A stretch of DNA of 64,000 nt. It comes from Paratinospora sagittata (Eukaryota; Streptophyta; Magnoliopsida; Ranunculales; Menispermaceae). The notes under the pieces are model-generated. The model was given only the letters and a program-made list of their open reading frames with translations, was not told the DNA's origin and ran no database searches. A program made the translations under genes and the position numbers. This document shows, in pieces, positions 1 to 10,370 of the stretch (its first letter is position 1; each line of letters starts with the position of its first letter). The stretch covers positions 11,780,620-11,844,619 of the forward strand of contig CM069594.1 in NCBI GenBank assembly GCA_035771175.1. Reading direction: 5' to 3'.

Positions 1-723
1 ACTCAGCACTAAAACTCTGAAAATTGCAAAGTTTTCAAGATTACTTCGATATAGTATTTCATTTTGAAAAAATGTTTTCCGTAAGGTTTTAATCATAATT
101 TCAATGAGTTTTGAATTATTTAAAAGTGTTTTGAGTCAATGGAATGGTTCTTGAGTGTCAAAATATTACTTTTTCAAAAATAAGGCTATCCAGCAATTTG
201 CTAAAATTCTCGAGAAGGCACTAACGCACTATCAGTGTTGATAGCACGTTGATAGGGTTCTATAATAAGACATTTGTTTTTTCTGGAAAATTGTCTATAT
301 CGCGCTATCCCCTTTGATGACACGCTATAAAGCTGTTGCCTTAATCTTTTCATTTTTAGTAAAATAAGCAATAGCGCGCTATAGGCCTTTATAACACGCT
401 TTCGGAAAGTCTGAAAAACTCGAGCTCTCGGGTTTGTGTATATCGACCTGCTATCTGTCAATAGAGAACATGATACACAACCAAATAGCACTCTATCCAC
501 GTCTGAGACCAAAATCAGATATTTCTAACTAGAAAAATGTGGGCACTTCTGCTTGCTCGATTTTTCTATTCCTTACACAGTTTTGCCAGGTTATCTTAAT
601 TGAAATATGCTCTACTAACACCTAGATGATTCCCTTTGGCTCGCACGCCCAAAACAACTTTACATTAAACAATGTTTTGAATTCAAATCATTTTCTACTC
701 ACTTGCTCTTTAACCTGCAACTT

Positions 724-1017
724 CTATTTTTGTAAAACACTCATTCTCTGATTTTCAAAAATACAACGCGCACGATTTTTGTAAGTTAGATTAGGCTTTC
801 CAAAGAGTTTTTCAAGAGAAGAAAGTAATGATTCTTGCATTTGCCAAAACAAGCTTCGAATTGAATCAAAATTGCAATCGGTCTCGATGATAACGTCATT
901 GTTCAGCAAGTTCTTCGTTTTATCCCTTTTGTGCTTAGATTTGTAGAGGGTATCCATTGTTTTAAACTGTAAGTATATGAAGTGGTCTCGGTAAGATAAC
1001 ACATCAAAAAAGAACAC
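724..1017 (-). other. Divergent copy of the minus-strand frame in M1
   Basis: 97 codons, ending in QK because the usual stop codon reads CAA. It has several replacements relative to the array consensus (Y, T, E, P and R), yet no stop or frameshift. The internal Met codon is at 957-955 on the minus strand. A CTTACAG that could act as a 3' splice site ends at 967, directly before the TTTAAAACAATGG stretch. No domain recognised. Confidence 0.2.
967..976 (+). other. Splice-donor-like motif CTGTAAGTAT on the plus strand (shown in M1)
   Basis: GTAAGTAT matches the U1 base-pairing consensus for a 5' splice site. It recurs in nearly every monomer (M26 has GTAAGTATTTG). On the opposite strand the same bases read as CTTACAG. 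No transcript is implied by sequence alone. Confidence 0.3.
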
Positions 1018-1049
1018 GACACCTGCATTGCATCAAGAACACATCAAAC
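1002..1049 (+). repeat. Short imperfect direct duplication around CATCAA-GAACAC (shown in M1)
   Basis: CATCAAAAAAGAACAC at 1002-1017 is echoed by CATCAAGAACACATCAAAC at 1031-1049. The first copy is where class-specific one-base indels fall (ACACATC against ACAACATC). Confidence 0.6.
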
Positions 1050-1449
1050 AATAGCTTTCGAAGTCTACAAATATCAAGCTCGAAGAACGAAGACATATCT
1101 CATGTCTAATGCATTAGTTTGATCTTTGGTGTATAGGGTAACCTCTCGATCAAACTCAGCACTAAAACTCTGAAAATTGCAAAGTCTTCAAAATCACTTC
1201 GATATAGTATTTCATTTTGAAAAAATGTTTTCCGTAAGGTTTTAATCATAATTTCAACGAGTTTTGAATTATTTAAAAGTGTTTTGAGTCAATGGAATGG
1301 TTCTTGAGTGTCAAAATATTAACTTTTCAAAAATAAGGCTATCCAGCAATTTGCCAAAATTCTCGAGAAGGCACTAACGCACTATCAGTGTTGATAGCAC
1401 GTTGATAGGGTTCTATAATAAGACATTTGTTTTTTCTGGAAAATTGTCT

Positions 1450-1461
1450 ATAGCGCGCTAT
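1450..1461. repeat. First 12-bp palindrome ATAGCGCGCTAT (variable site, shown in M2)
   Basis: Perfect self-complementary 12-mer containing GCGCGC. By my count it is intact in 29 of 56 monomers, reads ATATCGCGCTAT in 25 and ATAGAGCGCTAT in two (M20, M23). In the dimer block, intact and broken forms alternate strictly. Confidence 0.85.
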
Positions 1462-1523
1462 CCCCTTTATTGACTCGCTATAAAGGTGTTGCCTTAATCT
1501 TTTCATTTTTAGTAAAATGGGCA

Positions 1524-1535
1524 ATAGCGCGCTAT
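1524..1535. repeat. Second 12-bp palindrome ATAGCGCGCTAT (near-invariant site, shown in M2)
   Basis: Lies 74 bp after the first copy, inside GGGCAATAGCGCGCTATAGG. I found it intact in every monomer except M3 (ATAGTGCGCTAT). Whether constraint or homogenisation keeps it intact cannot be told from sequence alone. Confidence 0.85.
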
Positions 1536-1827
1536 AGGCCTTGATAACACGCTTTCGGAAAGTCTGAAAAACTCGAGCTCTCGGGTTTGTGTATATCGAC
1601 CTGCTATCTGTCAATAGAGAACATGATACACAACCAAATAGCACTCTATCCACGTCTGAGACCAAAATCAGATATTTCTAACGAGAAAAATGTGGGCACT
1701 TCTGCTTGCTCGATTTTTCTATTCCTTACTCAGTTTTGCCAGGTTATCTTAATTGAAATATGCTCTACTAACACCTAGTAATTCCCTTTGTCTCGCACGC
1801 CCAAAACAACTTTAGATTAAACAATGT

Positions 1828-1839
1828 TTTGAATTCAAA
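1828..1839. repeat. Palindrome TTTGAATTCAAA with EcoRI site (shown in M2)
   Basis: Self-complementary 12-mer just after AAACAATGT. Present in most monomers and lost (TTTTAATTCAAA) in M26, M33, M36, M41, M46 and M53, all with a C-class back half. Confidence 0.85.
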
Positions 1840-1881
1840 TCATTTTGTACTCACTTGCTCTTTAACCTGCAACTTCTATTT

Positions 1882-2169
1882 TTATAAAACACTCATTCTC
1901 TGATTTTCAAAAATACAACACGCACGATTTTTGTAAGTTAAATTGAGCTTTCCAAAGTGTTTTTCAAGAGAAGAAAGTAATGATTCTTGCATTTGCCAAA
2001 ACAAGCTTCGAATTGAATCAAAATTGCAATCTGTCTTGATGATAACGTCATTATTCGGCAAGTTCTTCATTTTATCCCTTTTGTGCTTAGATTTACAGAG
2101 GGTATCCATTGTTTTAAACTGTAAGTATATGAAGTGGTCTCGGTAAGATAACACATCAAAAAAGAACAC
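1882..2169 (-). other. Persistent minus-strand reading frame of 95 codons, not called a gene (shown in M2)
   Basis: Every full monomer except M18 keeps this frame open for 95-99 codons. The first 20 or so residues vary in frame because of an upstream one-base indel (starts MFFFDV or MLCS). All copies share an internal Met in the context AACAATGG, close to the plant start consensus, giving a 75-77 residue product. The shared part is basic near its start (KSKHKRDK), then amphipathic (SIRSLFWQMQESLLSSLEKLFGK). I recognise no domain, signal peptide or membrane segment. Copies differ by both silent changes (GAT/GAC-type and CTG/CTC/CTA) and replacements (D to H, Y or E; L to H; R to P or Q), which looks neutral. 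It may be a fossil exon captured by the satellite, or chance kept open by homogenisation. Confidence 0.2.
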
Positions 2170-2257
2170 AACACCCGTATTGCATCAAGAACACATCAAA
2201 CAATAGCTTTCGAAGTCTACAATGATCAAGCTCGAAGAACGAAAACATATCTCATGT

Positions 2258-2308
2258 CTAATGCATTAGTTTGATCTTTGGTGTGTAGGGTAACCTCTCG
2301 ATCAAACT
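2258..2308. repeat. Monomer-boundary palindrome plus inverted repeat (shown at the M2/M3 junction)
   Basis: CTAATGCATTAG (2258-2269) is a perfect palindrome. It overlaps AGTTTGATC (2268-2276), which is the exact inverse complement of GATCAAACT (2300-2308), leaving a 23-nt loop. The arrangement recurs at nearly every junction. D-class copies have CTAAAGCATTAG, and boundaries after C-class copies have CAATCAAACT. Confidence 0.8.
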
Positions 2309-3457
2309 CAGCACTAAAACTCTGAAAATTGCATAGTTTTCAAAATCACTTCGATATAGTATTTCATTTTGAAAAAATGTTTTCCGTAAGGTTTTAATCA
2401 TAATTTCAATAAGTTTTGAATTATTTAAAAGTGTTTTGAGTCAATGGAATGGTTCTTGAGTGTCAAAATATTAATTTTTCAAAAATAAGGCTATCCAGCA
2501 ATTTGCCAAATTCTCGAGAAGGCACTAACGCACTCTCAGTGTTGATAGCACGTTGATAGGGTTCCATAATAAGACATTTGCTTTTTCTGGAAAATTGTCT
2601 ATATCGCGCTATCCCCTTTGATGACTCGCTATAAAGCTGTTGCCTTAATCTTTTCATTTTTTGTATAATGGGCAATAGTGCGCTATAGGCCTTGATAACA
2701 CGCTATCGGAAAGTCTAAAAAACTCAAGTTCTCTAGTTTGTGTATATCGACCTGCTATCTGTCAATAGAGAACATGATACACAACCAAATAGCACTATAT
2801 CCACGTCTGAGACAAAAATCAGATATTTCTAACGAGAAAAATGTGGGCACTTCTGCTTGCTCGATTTTTCTATTCCTTACTCAGTTTTGCCAGGTTATCT
2901 TAATTGAAATATGCTCTACTAACACCTAGTAATTCCCTTTGTCTCGCACGCCCAAAATAACTTTAGATTAAACAATGTTTTGAATTCAAATCATTTTGTA
3001 CTCACTTGCTCTTTAACCTACAACTTTTATTTTTATAAAACACTCATTCTCTGATTTTCAAAAATACAACACGCACGAGTTTTGTAAGTTAGATTGAGCT
3101 TTCCAAAGAGTTTTCCAAGAGAAGAAAGTAATGATTCTTGCATTTGCCAAAACAAGCTTCGAATTGAATCAAAATTGCAATCTGTCTTGATGATAACGTC
3201 ATTGTTGAGCAAGTTCTTCATTTTATCCCTTTTGTGCTTAGATTTGCAGAGGGTATCGATTGTTTTAAACTGTAAGTATATGAAGTGGTCTGGGTAAGAT
3301 AACAACATCAAAATAGAACACAACACCCGTATTGCATCAAGAACACATCAAACAATAGCTTTCGAAGTCTACAAAGATCAAGCTCGAAGAACGAAGACAT
3401 ATCTCATGTCTAATGCATTAGTTTGATCTTTGGTGTGTAGGGTAACCTCTCGATCAA
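2306..3457 (+). repeat. Monomer M3, dimer odd type
   Basis: First palindrome T variant. The only copy I found with a mutated second palindrome (AATAGTGCGCTATAGG). Confidence 0.94.
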
Positions 3458-4609
3458 ACTCAGCACTAAAACTCTGAAAATTGCAAAGTCTTCAAGATCA
3501 CTTCGATATAGTATTTCATTTTGAAAAAATGTTTTCCGTAAGGTTTTAATCATAATTTCAACGAGTTTTGAATTATTTAAAAGTGTTTTGAGTCAATGGA
3601 ATGGTTCTTGAGTGTCAAAATATTAACTTTTCAAAAATAAGGCTATCCAGCAATTTGCCAAAATTCTCGAGAAGGCACTAACGCACTATCAGTGTTGATA
3701 GCACGTTGATAGGGTTCTATAATAAGACATTTTTTTTTTCTGGAAAATTATCTATAGCGCGCTATCCCCTTTGATGACTCGCTATAAAGCTGTTGCCTTA
3801 ATCTTTTCATTTTTAGTAAAATGGGCAATAGCGCGCTATAGGCCTTGATAACACGCTATCGGAAAGTCTAAAAAACTCAAGCTCTCTACTTTGTGTATAT
3901 CGACCTGCTATCTGTCAATAGAGAACATGATACACAACCAAATAGCACTCTATCCACGTCTGAGACCAAAATCAGATATTTCTAACGAGAAAAATGTGGG
4001 CACTTCTGCTTGCTCGATTTTTCTATTCCTTACTCAGTTTTGCCAGGTTATCTTAATTAAAATATGCTCTACTAACACCTAGTAATTCCCTTTGTCTCGC
4101 ACGCCCAAAACAACTTTAGATTAAACAATGTTTTGAATTCAAATCATTTTGTACTCACTTGCTCTTTAACCTCCAACTTCTATTTTTATAAAACACTCAT
4201 TCTCTGATTTTCAAAAATACAACACGCACGATTTTTGTAAGTTAGATTGAGCTTTCCAAAGAGTTTTTCAAGAGAAGAAAGTAATGATTCTTGCATTTGC
4301 CAAAACAAGCTTCGAATTGAATCAAAATTGCAATCTGTCTTGATGATAACGTCATTGTTCAGCAAGTTCTTCATTTTATCCCTTTTGTGCTTAGATTTGC
4401 AGAGGGTATCCATTGTTTTAAACTGTAAGTATATGAAGTGGTCTCGGTAAGATAACACATCAAAAAAGAACACGACACCTGCATTGCATCAAGAACACAT
4501 CAAACAATAGCTTTCGAAGTCTACAAAGATCAAGCTCGAAGAATGAAAACATATCTCATGTCTAATGCATTAGTTTGATCTTTGGTGTGTAGGGTAACCT
4601 CTCGATCAA
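3458..4609 (+). repeat. Monomer M4, dimer even type
   Basis: Run of 10 T before CTGGAAAATTATC, intact palindrome, and CTTAATTAAAATATG in place of CTTAATTGAAATATG. Confidence 0.94.
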
Positions 4610-5761
4610 ACTCAGCACTAAAACTCTGAAAATTGCAAAGTTTTCAAAATCACTTCGATATAGTATTTCATTTTGAAAAAATGTTTTCCGTAAGGTTTTA
4701 ATCATAATTTCAACGAGTTTTGAATTATTTAAAAGTGTTTTGAGTCAATGGAATGGTTCTTGAGTGTCAAAATATTAATTTTTCAAAAATAAGGCTATCC
4801 AGCAATTTGCCAAATTCTCGAGAAGGCACTAACGCACTATCAGTGTTGATAGCACGTTGATAGGGTTCCATAATAAGACATTTGCTTTTTCTGGAAAATT
4901 GTCTATATCGCGCTATCCCCTTTGATGACTCGCTATAAAGCTGTTGCCTTAATCTTTTCATTTTTTGTAAAATGGGGAATAGCGCGCTATAGGCCTTGAT
5001 AACACGCTATCGGAAAGTCTAAAAAACTCAAGTTCTCTAGTTTGTGTATATCGACCTGCTATCTGTCAATAGAGAACATGATACACAACCAAATAGCACT
5101 ATATCCACGTCTGAGACAAAAATCAGATATTTCTAACGAGAAAAATGTGGGCACTTCTGCTTGCTCGATTTTTCTATTCCTTACTCAGTTTTGCCAGGTT
5201 ATCTTAATTGAAATATGCTCTACTAACACCTAGTAATTCCCTTTGTCTCGCACGCCCAAAATAACTTTAGATTAAACAATGTTTTGAATTCAAATCATTT
5301 TGTACTCACTTGCTCTTTAACCTACAACTTTTATTTTTATAAAACACTCATTCTCTGATTTTCAAAAATACAACACGCACGAGTTTTGTAAGTTAGATTG
5401 AGCTTTCCAAAAAGTTTTCCAAGAGAAGAAAGTAATGATTCTTGCATTTGCCAAAACAAGCTTCGAATTGAATCAAAATTGCAATCTGTCTTGATGATAA
5501 CGTCATTGTTGAGCAAGTTCTTCATTTTATCCCTTTTGTGCTTAGATTTGCAGAGGGTATCGATTGTTTTAAACTGTAAGTATATGAAGTGGTCTGGGTA
5601 AGATAACAACATCAAAATAGAACACAACACCCGTATTGCATCAAGAACACATCAAACAATAGCTTTCGAAGTCTACAAAGATCAAGCTCGAAGAACGAAG
5701 ACATATCTCATGTCTAATGCATTAGTTTGATCTTTGGTGTGTAGGGTAACCTCTCGATCAA
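4610..5761 (+). repeat. Monomer M5, dimer odd type
   Basis: Near copy of M3 with an intact second palindrome and AAATGGGGAATAG. Confidence 0.94.
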
Positions 5762-6913
5762 ACTCAGCACTAAAACTCTGAAAATTGCAAAGTCTTCAAG
5801 ATCACTTCGATATAGTATTTCATTTTGAAAAAATGTTTTCCGTAAGGTTTTAATCATAATTTCAACGAGTTTTGAATTATTTAAAAGTGTTTTGAGTCAA
5901 TGGAATGGTTCTTGAGTGTCAAAATATTAACTTTTCAAAAATAAGGCTATCCAGCAATTTGCCAAAATTCTCGAGAAGGCACTAACGCACTATCAGTGTT
6001 GATAGCACGTTGATAGGGTTCTATAATAAGACATTTTTTTTTTCTGGAAAATTATCTATAGCGCGCTATCCCCTTTGATGACTCGCTATAAAGCTGTTGC
6101 CTTAATCTTTTCATTTTTAGTAAAATGGGCAATAGCGCGCTATAGGCCTTGATAACACGCTATCGGAAAGTCTAAAAAACTCAAGCTCTCTACTTTGTGT
6201 ATATCGACCTGCTATCTGTCAATAGAGAACATGATACACAACCAAATAGCACTCTATCCACGTCTGAGACCAAAATCAGATATTTCTAACGAGAAAAATG
6301 TGGGCACTTCTGCTTGCTCGATTTTTCTATTCCTTACTCAGTTTTGCCAGATTATCTTAATTGAAATATGCTCTACTAACACCTAGTAATTCCCTTTGTC
6401 TCGCACGCCCAAAACAACTTTAGATTAAACAATGTTTTGAATTCAAATCATTTTGTACTCACTTGCTCTTTAACCTGCAACTTCTATTTTTATAAAACAC
6501 TCATTCTCTGATTTTCAAAAATACAACACGCACGATTTTTGTAAGTTAGATTGAGCTTTCCAAAGAGTTTTTCAAGAGAAGAAAGTAATGATTCTTGCAT
6601 TTGCCAAAACAAGCTTCGAATTGAATCAAAATTGCAATCTGTCTTGATGATAACGTCATTGTTCAGCAAGTTCTTCATTTTATCCCTTTTGTGCTTAGAT
6701 TTGCAGAGGGTATCCATTGTTTTAAACTGTAAGTATATGAAGTGGTCTCGGTAAGATAACACATCAAAAAAGAACACAACACCCGTATTGCATCAAGAAC
6801 ACATCAAACAATAGCTTTCGAAGTCTACAAAGATCAAGCTCGAAGAACGAAAACATATCTCATGTCTAATGCATTAGTTTGATCTTTGGTGTGTAGGGTA
6901 ACCTCTCGATCAA
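5762..6913 (+). repeat. Monomer M6, dimer even type
   Basis: Near copy of M4; private CCAGATTATCTTAATTG. Confidence 0.94.
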
Positions 6914-8065
6914 ACTCAGCACTAAAACTCTGAAAATTGCAAAGTTTTCAAAATCACTTCAATATAGTATTTCATTTTGAAAAAATGTTTTCCGTAAGGT
7001 TTTAATCATAATTTCAATGAGTTTTGAATTATTTAAAAGTGTTTTGAGTCAATGGAATGGTTCTTGAGTGTCAAAATATTAATTTTTCAAAATAAGGCTA
7101 TCCAGCAATTTGCCAAAATTCTCGAGAAGGCACTAACGCACTATCAGTGTTGATAGCACGTTGATAGGGTTCTATAATAAGACAATTGTTTTTTCTGGAA
7201 AATTGTCTATATCGCGCTATCCCCTTTGATGACACGCTATAAAGCTGTTGCCTTAACCTTTTCATTTTTTGTAAAATGGGCAATAGCGCGCTATAGGCCT
7301 TGATAACACGCTATCGGAAAGTCTAAAAAACTCAAGTTCTCTAGTTTGTGTATATCGACCTGCTATCTGTCAATAGAGAACATGATACACAACCAAATAG
7401 CACTATATCCACGTCTGAGACAAAAATCAGATATTTCTAACGAGAAAAATGTGGGCACTTCTGCTTGCTCGATTTTTCTATTCCTTACTCAGTTTTGCCA
7501 GGTTATCTTAATTGAAATATGCTCTACTAACACCTAGTAATTCCCTTTGTCTCGCACGCCCAAAATAACTTTAGATTAAACAATGTTTTGAATTCAAATC
7601 ATTTTGTACTCACTTGCTCTTTAACCTACAACTTTTATTTTTATAAAACACTCATTCTCTGATTTTCAAAAATACAACACGCACGAGTTTTGTAAGTTAG
7701 ATTGAGCTTTCCAAAGAGTTTTCCAAGAGAAGAAAGTAATGATTCTTGCATTTGCCAAAACAAGCTTCGAATTGAATAAAAATTGCAATCTGTCTTGATG
7801 ATAACGTCATTGTTGAGCAAGTTCTTCATTTTATCCCTTTTGTGCTTAGATTTGCAGAGGGTATCGATTGTTTTAAACTGTAAGTATATGAAGTGGTCTG
7901 GGTAAGATAACAACATCAAAATAGAACACAACACCCGTATTGCATCAAGAACACATCAAACAATAGCTTTCGAAGTCTACAAAGATCAAGCTCGAAGAAC
8001 GAAGACATATCTCATGTCTAATGCATTAGTTTGATCTTTGGTGTGTAGGGTAACCTCTCGATCAA
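6914..8065 (+). repeat. Monomer M7, dimer odd type, second subfamily
   Basis: Marked by CTTCAATATAG, TTCAAAATAAGG (one A short), GACAATTG and GAATAAAAATTG. Confidence 0.94.
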
Positions 8066-9218
8066 ACTCAGCACTAAAACTCTGAAAATTGCAAAGTCTT
8101 CAAGATCACTTCGATATAGTATTTCATTTTGAAAAAATGTTTTCCGTAAGGTTTTAATCATAATTTCAACGAGTTTTGAATTATTTAAAAGTGTTTTGAG
8201 TCAATGGAATGGTTCTTGAGTGTCAAAATATTAACTTTTCAAAAATAAGGCTATCCAGCAATTTGCCAAAATTCTCGAGAAGGCACTAACGCACTATCAG
8301 TGTTGATAGCACGTTGATAGGGTTCTATAATAAGACATTTTATTTTTTCTGGAAAATTATCTATAGCGCGCTATCCCCTTTGATGACTCGCTATAAAGCT
8401 GTTGCCTTAATCTTTTCATTTTTAGTAAAATGGGCAATAGCGCGCTATAGGCCTTGATAACACGCTATCGGAAAGTCTAAAAAACTCAAGCTCTCTACTT
8501 TGTGTATATCGACCTGCTATCTGTCAATAGAGAACATGATACACAACCAAATAGCACTCTATCCACGTCTGAGACCAAAATCAGATATTTCTAACGAGAA
8601 AAATGTGGGCACTTCTGCTTGCTCGATTTTTCTATTCCTTACACAGTTTTGCCAGGTTATCTTAATTGAAATATGCTCTACTAACACCTAGTAATTCCCT
8701 TTGTCTCGCACGCCCAAAACAACTTTAGATTAAACAATGTTTTGAATTCAAATCATTTTGTACTCACTTGCTCTTTAACCTGCAACTTCTATTTTTATAA
8801 AACTCTCATTCTCTGATTTTCAAAAATACAACACGCACGATTTTTGTAAGTTAGATTGAGCTTTCCAAAGAGTTTTTCAAGAGAAGAAAGTAATGATTCT
8901 TGCATTTGCCAAAACAAGCTTCGAATTGAATCAAAATTGCAATCTGTCTTGATGATAACGTCATTGTTCAGCAAGTTCTTCATTTTATCCCTTTTGTGCT
9001 TAGATTTGCAGAGGGTATCCATTGTTTTAAACTGTAAGTATATGAAGTGGTCTCGGTAAGATAACACATCAAAAAAGAACACAACACCCGTATTGCATCA
9101 AGAACACATCAAACAATAGCTTTCGAAGTCTACAAAGATCAAGCTCGAAGAACGAAAACATATCTCATGTCTAATGCATTAGTTTGATCTTTGGTGTGTA
9201 GGGTAACCTCTCGATCAA
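8066..9218 (+). repeat. Monomer M8, dimer even type, second subfamily
   Basis: T run interrupted by A (ACATTTTATTTTTTC), TTACACAGTTTTG and AAAACTCTCATTC. Confidence 0.94.
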
Positions 9219-10370
9219 ACTCAGCACTAAAACTCTGAAAATTGCAAAGTTTTCAAAATCACTTCAATATAGTATTTCATTTTGAAAAAATGTTTTCCGT
9301 AAGGTTTTAATCATAATTTCAATGAGTTTTGAATTATTTAAAAGTGTTTTGAGTCAATGGAATGGTTCTTGAGTGTCAAAATATTAATTTTTCAAAATAA
9401 GGCTATCCAGCAATTTGCCAAAATTCTCGAGAAGGCACTAACGCACTATCAGTGTTGATAGCACGTTGATAGGGTTCTATAATAAGACAATTGTTTTTTC
9501 TGGAAAATTGTCTATATCGCGCTATCCCCTTTGATGACACGCTATAAAGCTGTTGCCTTAACCTTTTCATTTTTTGTAAAATGGGCAATAGCGCGCTATA
9601 GGCCTTGATAACACGCTATCGGAAAGTCTAAAAAACTCAAGTTCTCTAGTTTGTGTATATCGACCTGCTATCTGTCAATAGAGAACATGATACACAACCA
9701 AATAGCACTATATCCACGTCTGAGACAAAAATCAGATATTTCTAACGAGAAAAATGTGGGCACTTCTGCTTGCTCGATTTTTCTATTCCTTACTCAGTTT
9801 TGCCAGGTTATCTTAATTGAAATATGCTCTACTAACACCTAGTAATTCCCTTTGTCTCGCACGCCCAAAATAACTTTAGATTAAACAATGTTTTGAATTC
9901 AAATCATTTTGTACTCACTTGCTCTTTAACCTACAACTTTTATTTTTATAAAACACTCATTCTCTGATTTTCAAAAATACAACACGCACGAGTTTTGTAA
10001 GTTAGATTGAGCTTTCCAAAGAGTTTTCCAAGAGAAGAAAGTAATGATTCTTGCATTTGCCAAAACAAGCTTCGAATTGAATAAAAATTGCAATCTGTCT
10101 TGATGATAACGTCATTGTTGAGCAAGTTCTTCATTTTATCCCTTTTGTGCTTAGATTTGCAGAGGGTATCGATTGTTTTAAACTGTAAGTATATGAAGTG
10201 GTCTGGGTAAGATAACAACATCAAAATAGAACACAACACCCGTATTGCATCAAGAACACATCAAACAATAGCTTTCGAAGTCTACAAAGATCAAGCTCGA
10301 AGAACGAAGACATATCTCATGTCTAATGCATTAGTTTGATCTTTGGTGTGTAGGGTAACCTCTCGATCAA
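9219..10370 (+). repeat. Monomer M9, dimer odd type
   Basis: Shares every M7 marker, including GACAATTG and GAATAAAAATTG. Confidence 0.94.

Larger units (their letters stand above)
1..1153 (+). repeat. Monomer M1, most diverged copy
   Basis: Private variants include GTAAAATAAGC in place of AAATGGGC, TTGGCTCGCACG, GTGTATAGGG near the end, and several changes in the minus-strand frame at 724-1017. A TAG at about 529-531 breaks the plus-strand frame that is open in most copies. First palindrome has the T variant. Confidence 0.95.
1336..1652 (+). repeat. Internal subrepeat cluster, about 4 x 75 bp (shown in M2)
   Basis: CGCACTATC at 1378, CGCGCTATC at 1454, CGCGCTATA at 1528 and CCTGCTATC at 1600 are spaced 76, 74 and 72 bp. 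In the first three units a second element follows about 15-20 bp on: TTGATAGCACG, TTGACTCGCTAT (TGATGACTCGCTAT in most other monomers), TTGATAACACGCT. The spacers before units 2 and 3 also align loosely (TTTTCTGGAAAATTG against TTTTTAGTAAAATGGG). Weaker half-units are GGCTATCC at 1338 and GCACTCTATCC at 1641. The same layout is present in every monomer. Confidence 0.8.
1..2305 (+). repeat. Left-hand pair of single monomers (M1-M2)
   Basis: These two monomers do not belong to the dimer repeat that follows. Both carry the CTCGAGCTCTCGGG variant just before the TTTGTGTATATCG segment. That variant returns only in M18, M19, M21 and M24, so they resemble the 19.6-27.7 kb part of the array more than their direct neighbours. 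Confidence 0.8.
1154..2305 (+). repeat. Monomer M2
   Basis: Carries CTCGAGCTCTCGGG, TTTATTGACTCGC, an intact first palindrome and AAAGTGTTTTTC. Used below as the reference monomer for internal parts. Confidence 0.95.

Noticed and set aside
201..512. Minus-strand frames of 61-108 codons over the palindrome cluster, as genes
   Set aside because: Their starts, ends and frame change with single-base indels between monomers, they run through the degenerate 75-bp subrepeats, and the peptides show no domain.
1131..1143. Telomere-type repeat (TAGGGT)
   Set aside because: A single TAGGGTAACC per monomer, never in tandem.
1450..1480. Rho-independent terminator
   Set aside because: The GCGCGC palindrome has no loop and is not followed by a T tract at the right distance; the context is eukaryotic satellite.
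1551..1575. CENP-B box
   Set aside because: TTTCGGAAAGTCTG shares only TTCG with the mammalian box; the downstream A and CGGG positions do not fit.
1587..1778. Plus-strand 63-codon frame starting MCISTCYL, as a gene
   Set aside because: It covers part of the subrepeat cluster, is closed by substitutions in M1 and in C-back copies (M33, M41, M46, M53), and has no recognisable domain.
1943..2146. Plus-strand 67-codon frame starting MSFPK, as a gene
   Set aside because: It is the reverse shadow of the minus-strand frame and is lost in several monomers by single substitutions.
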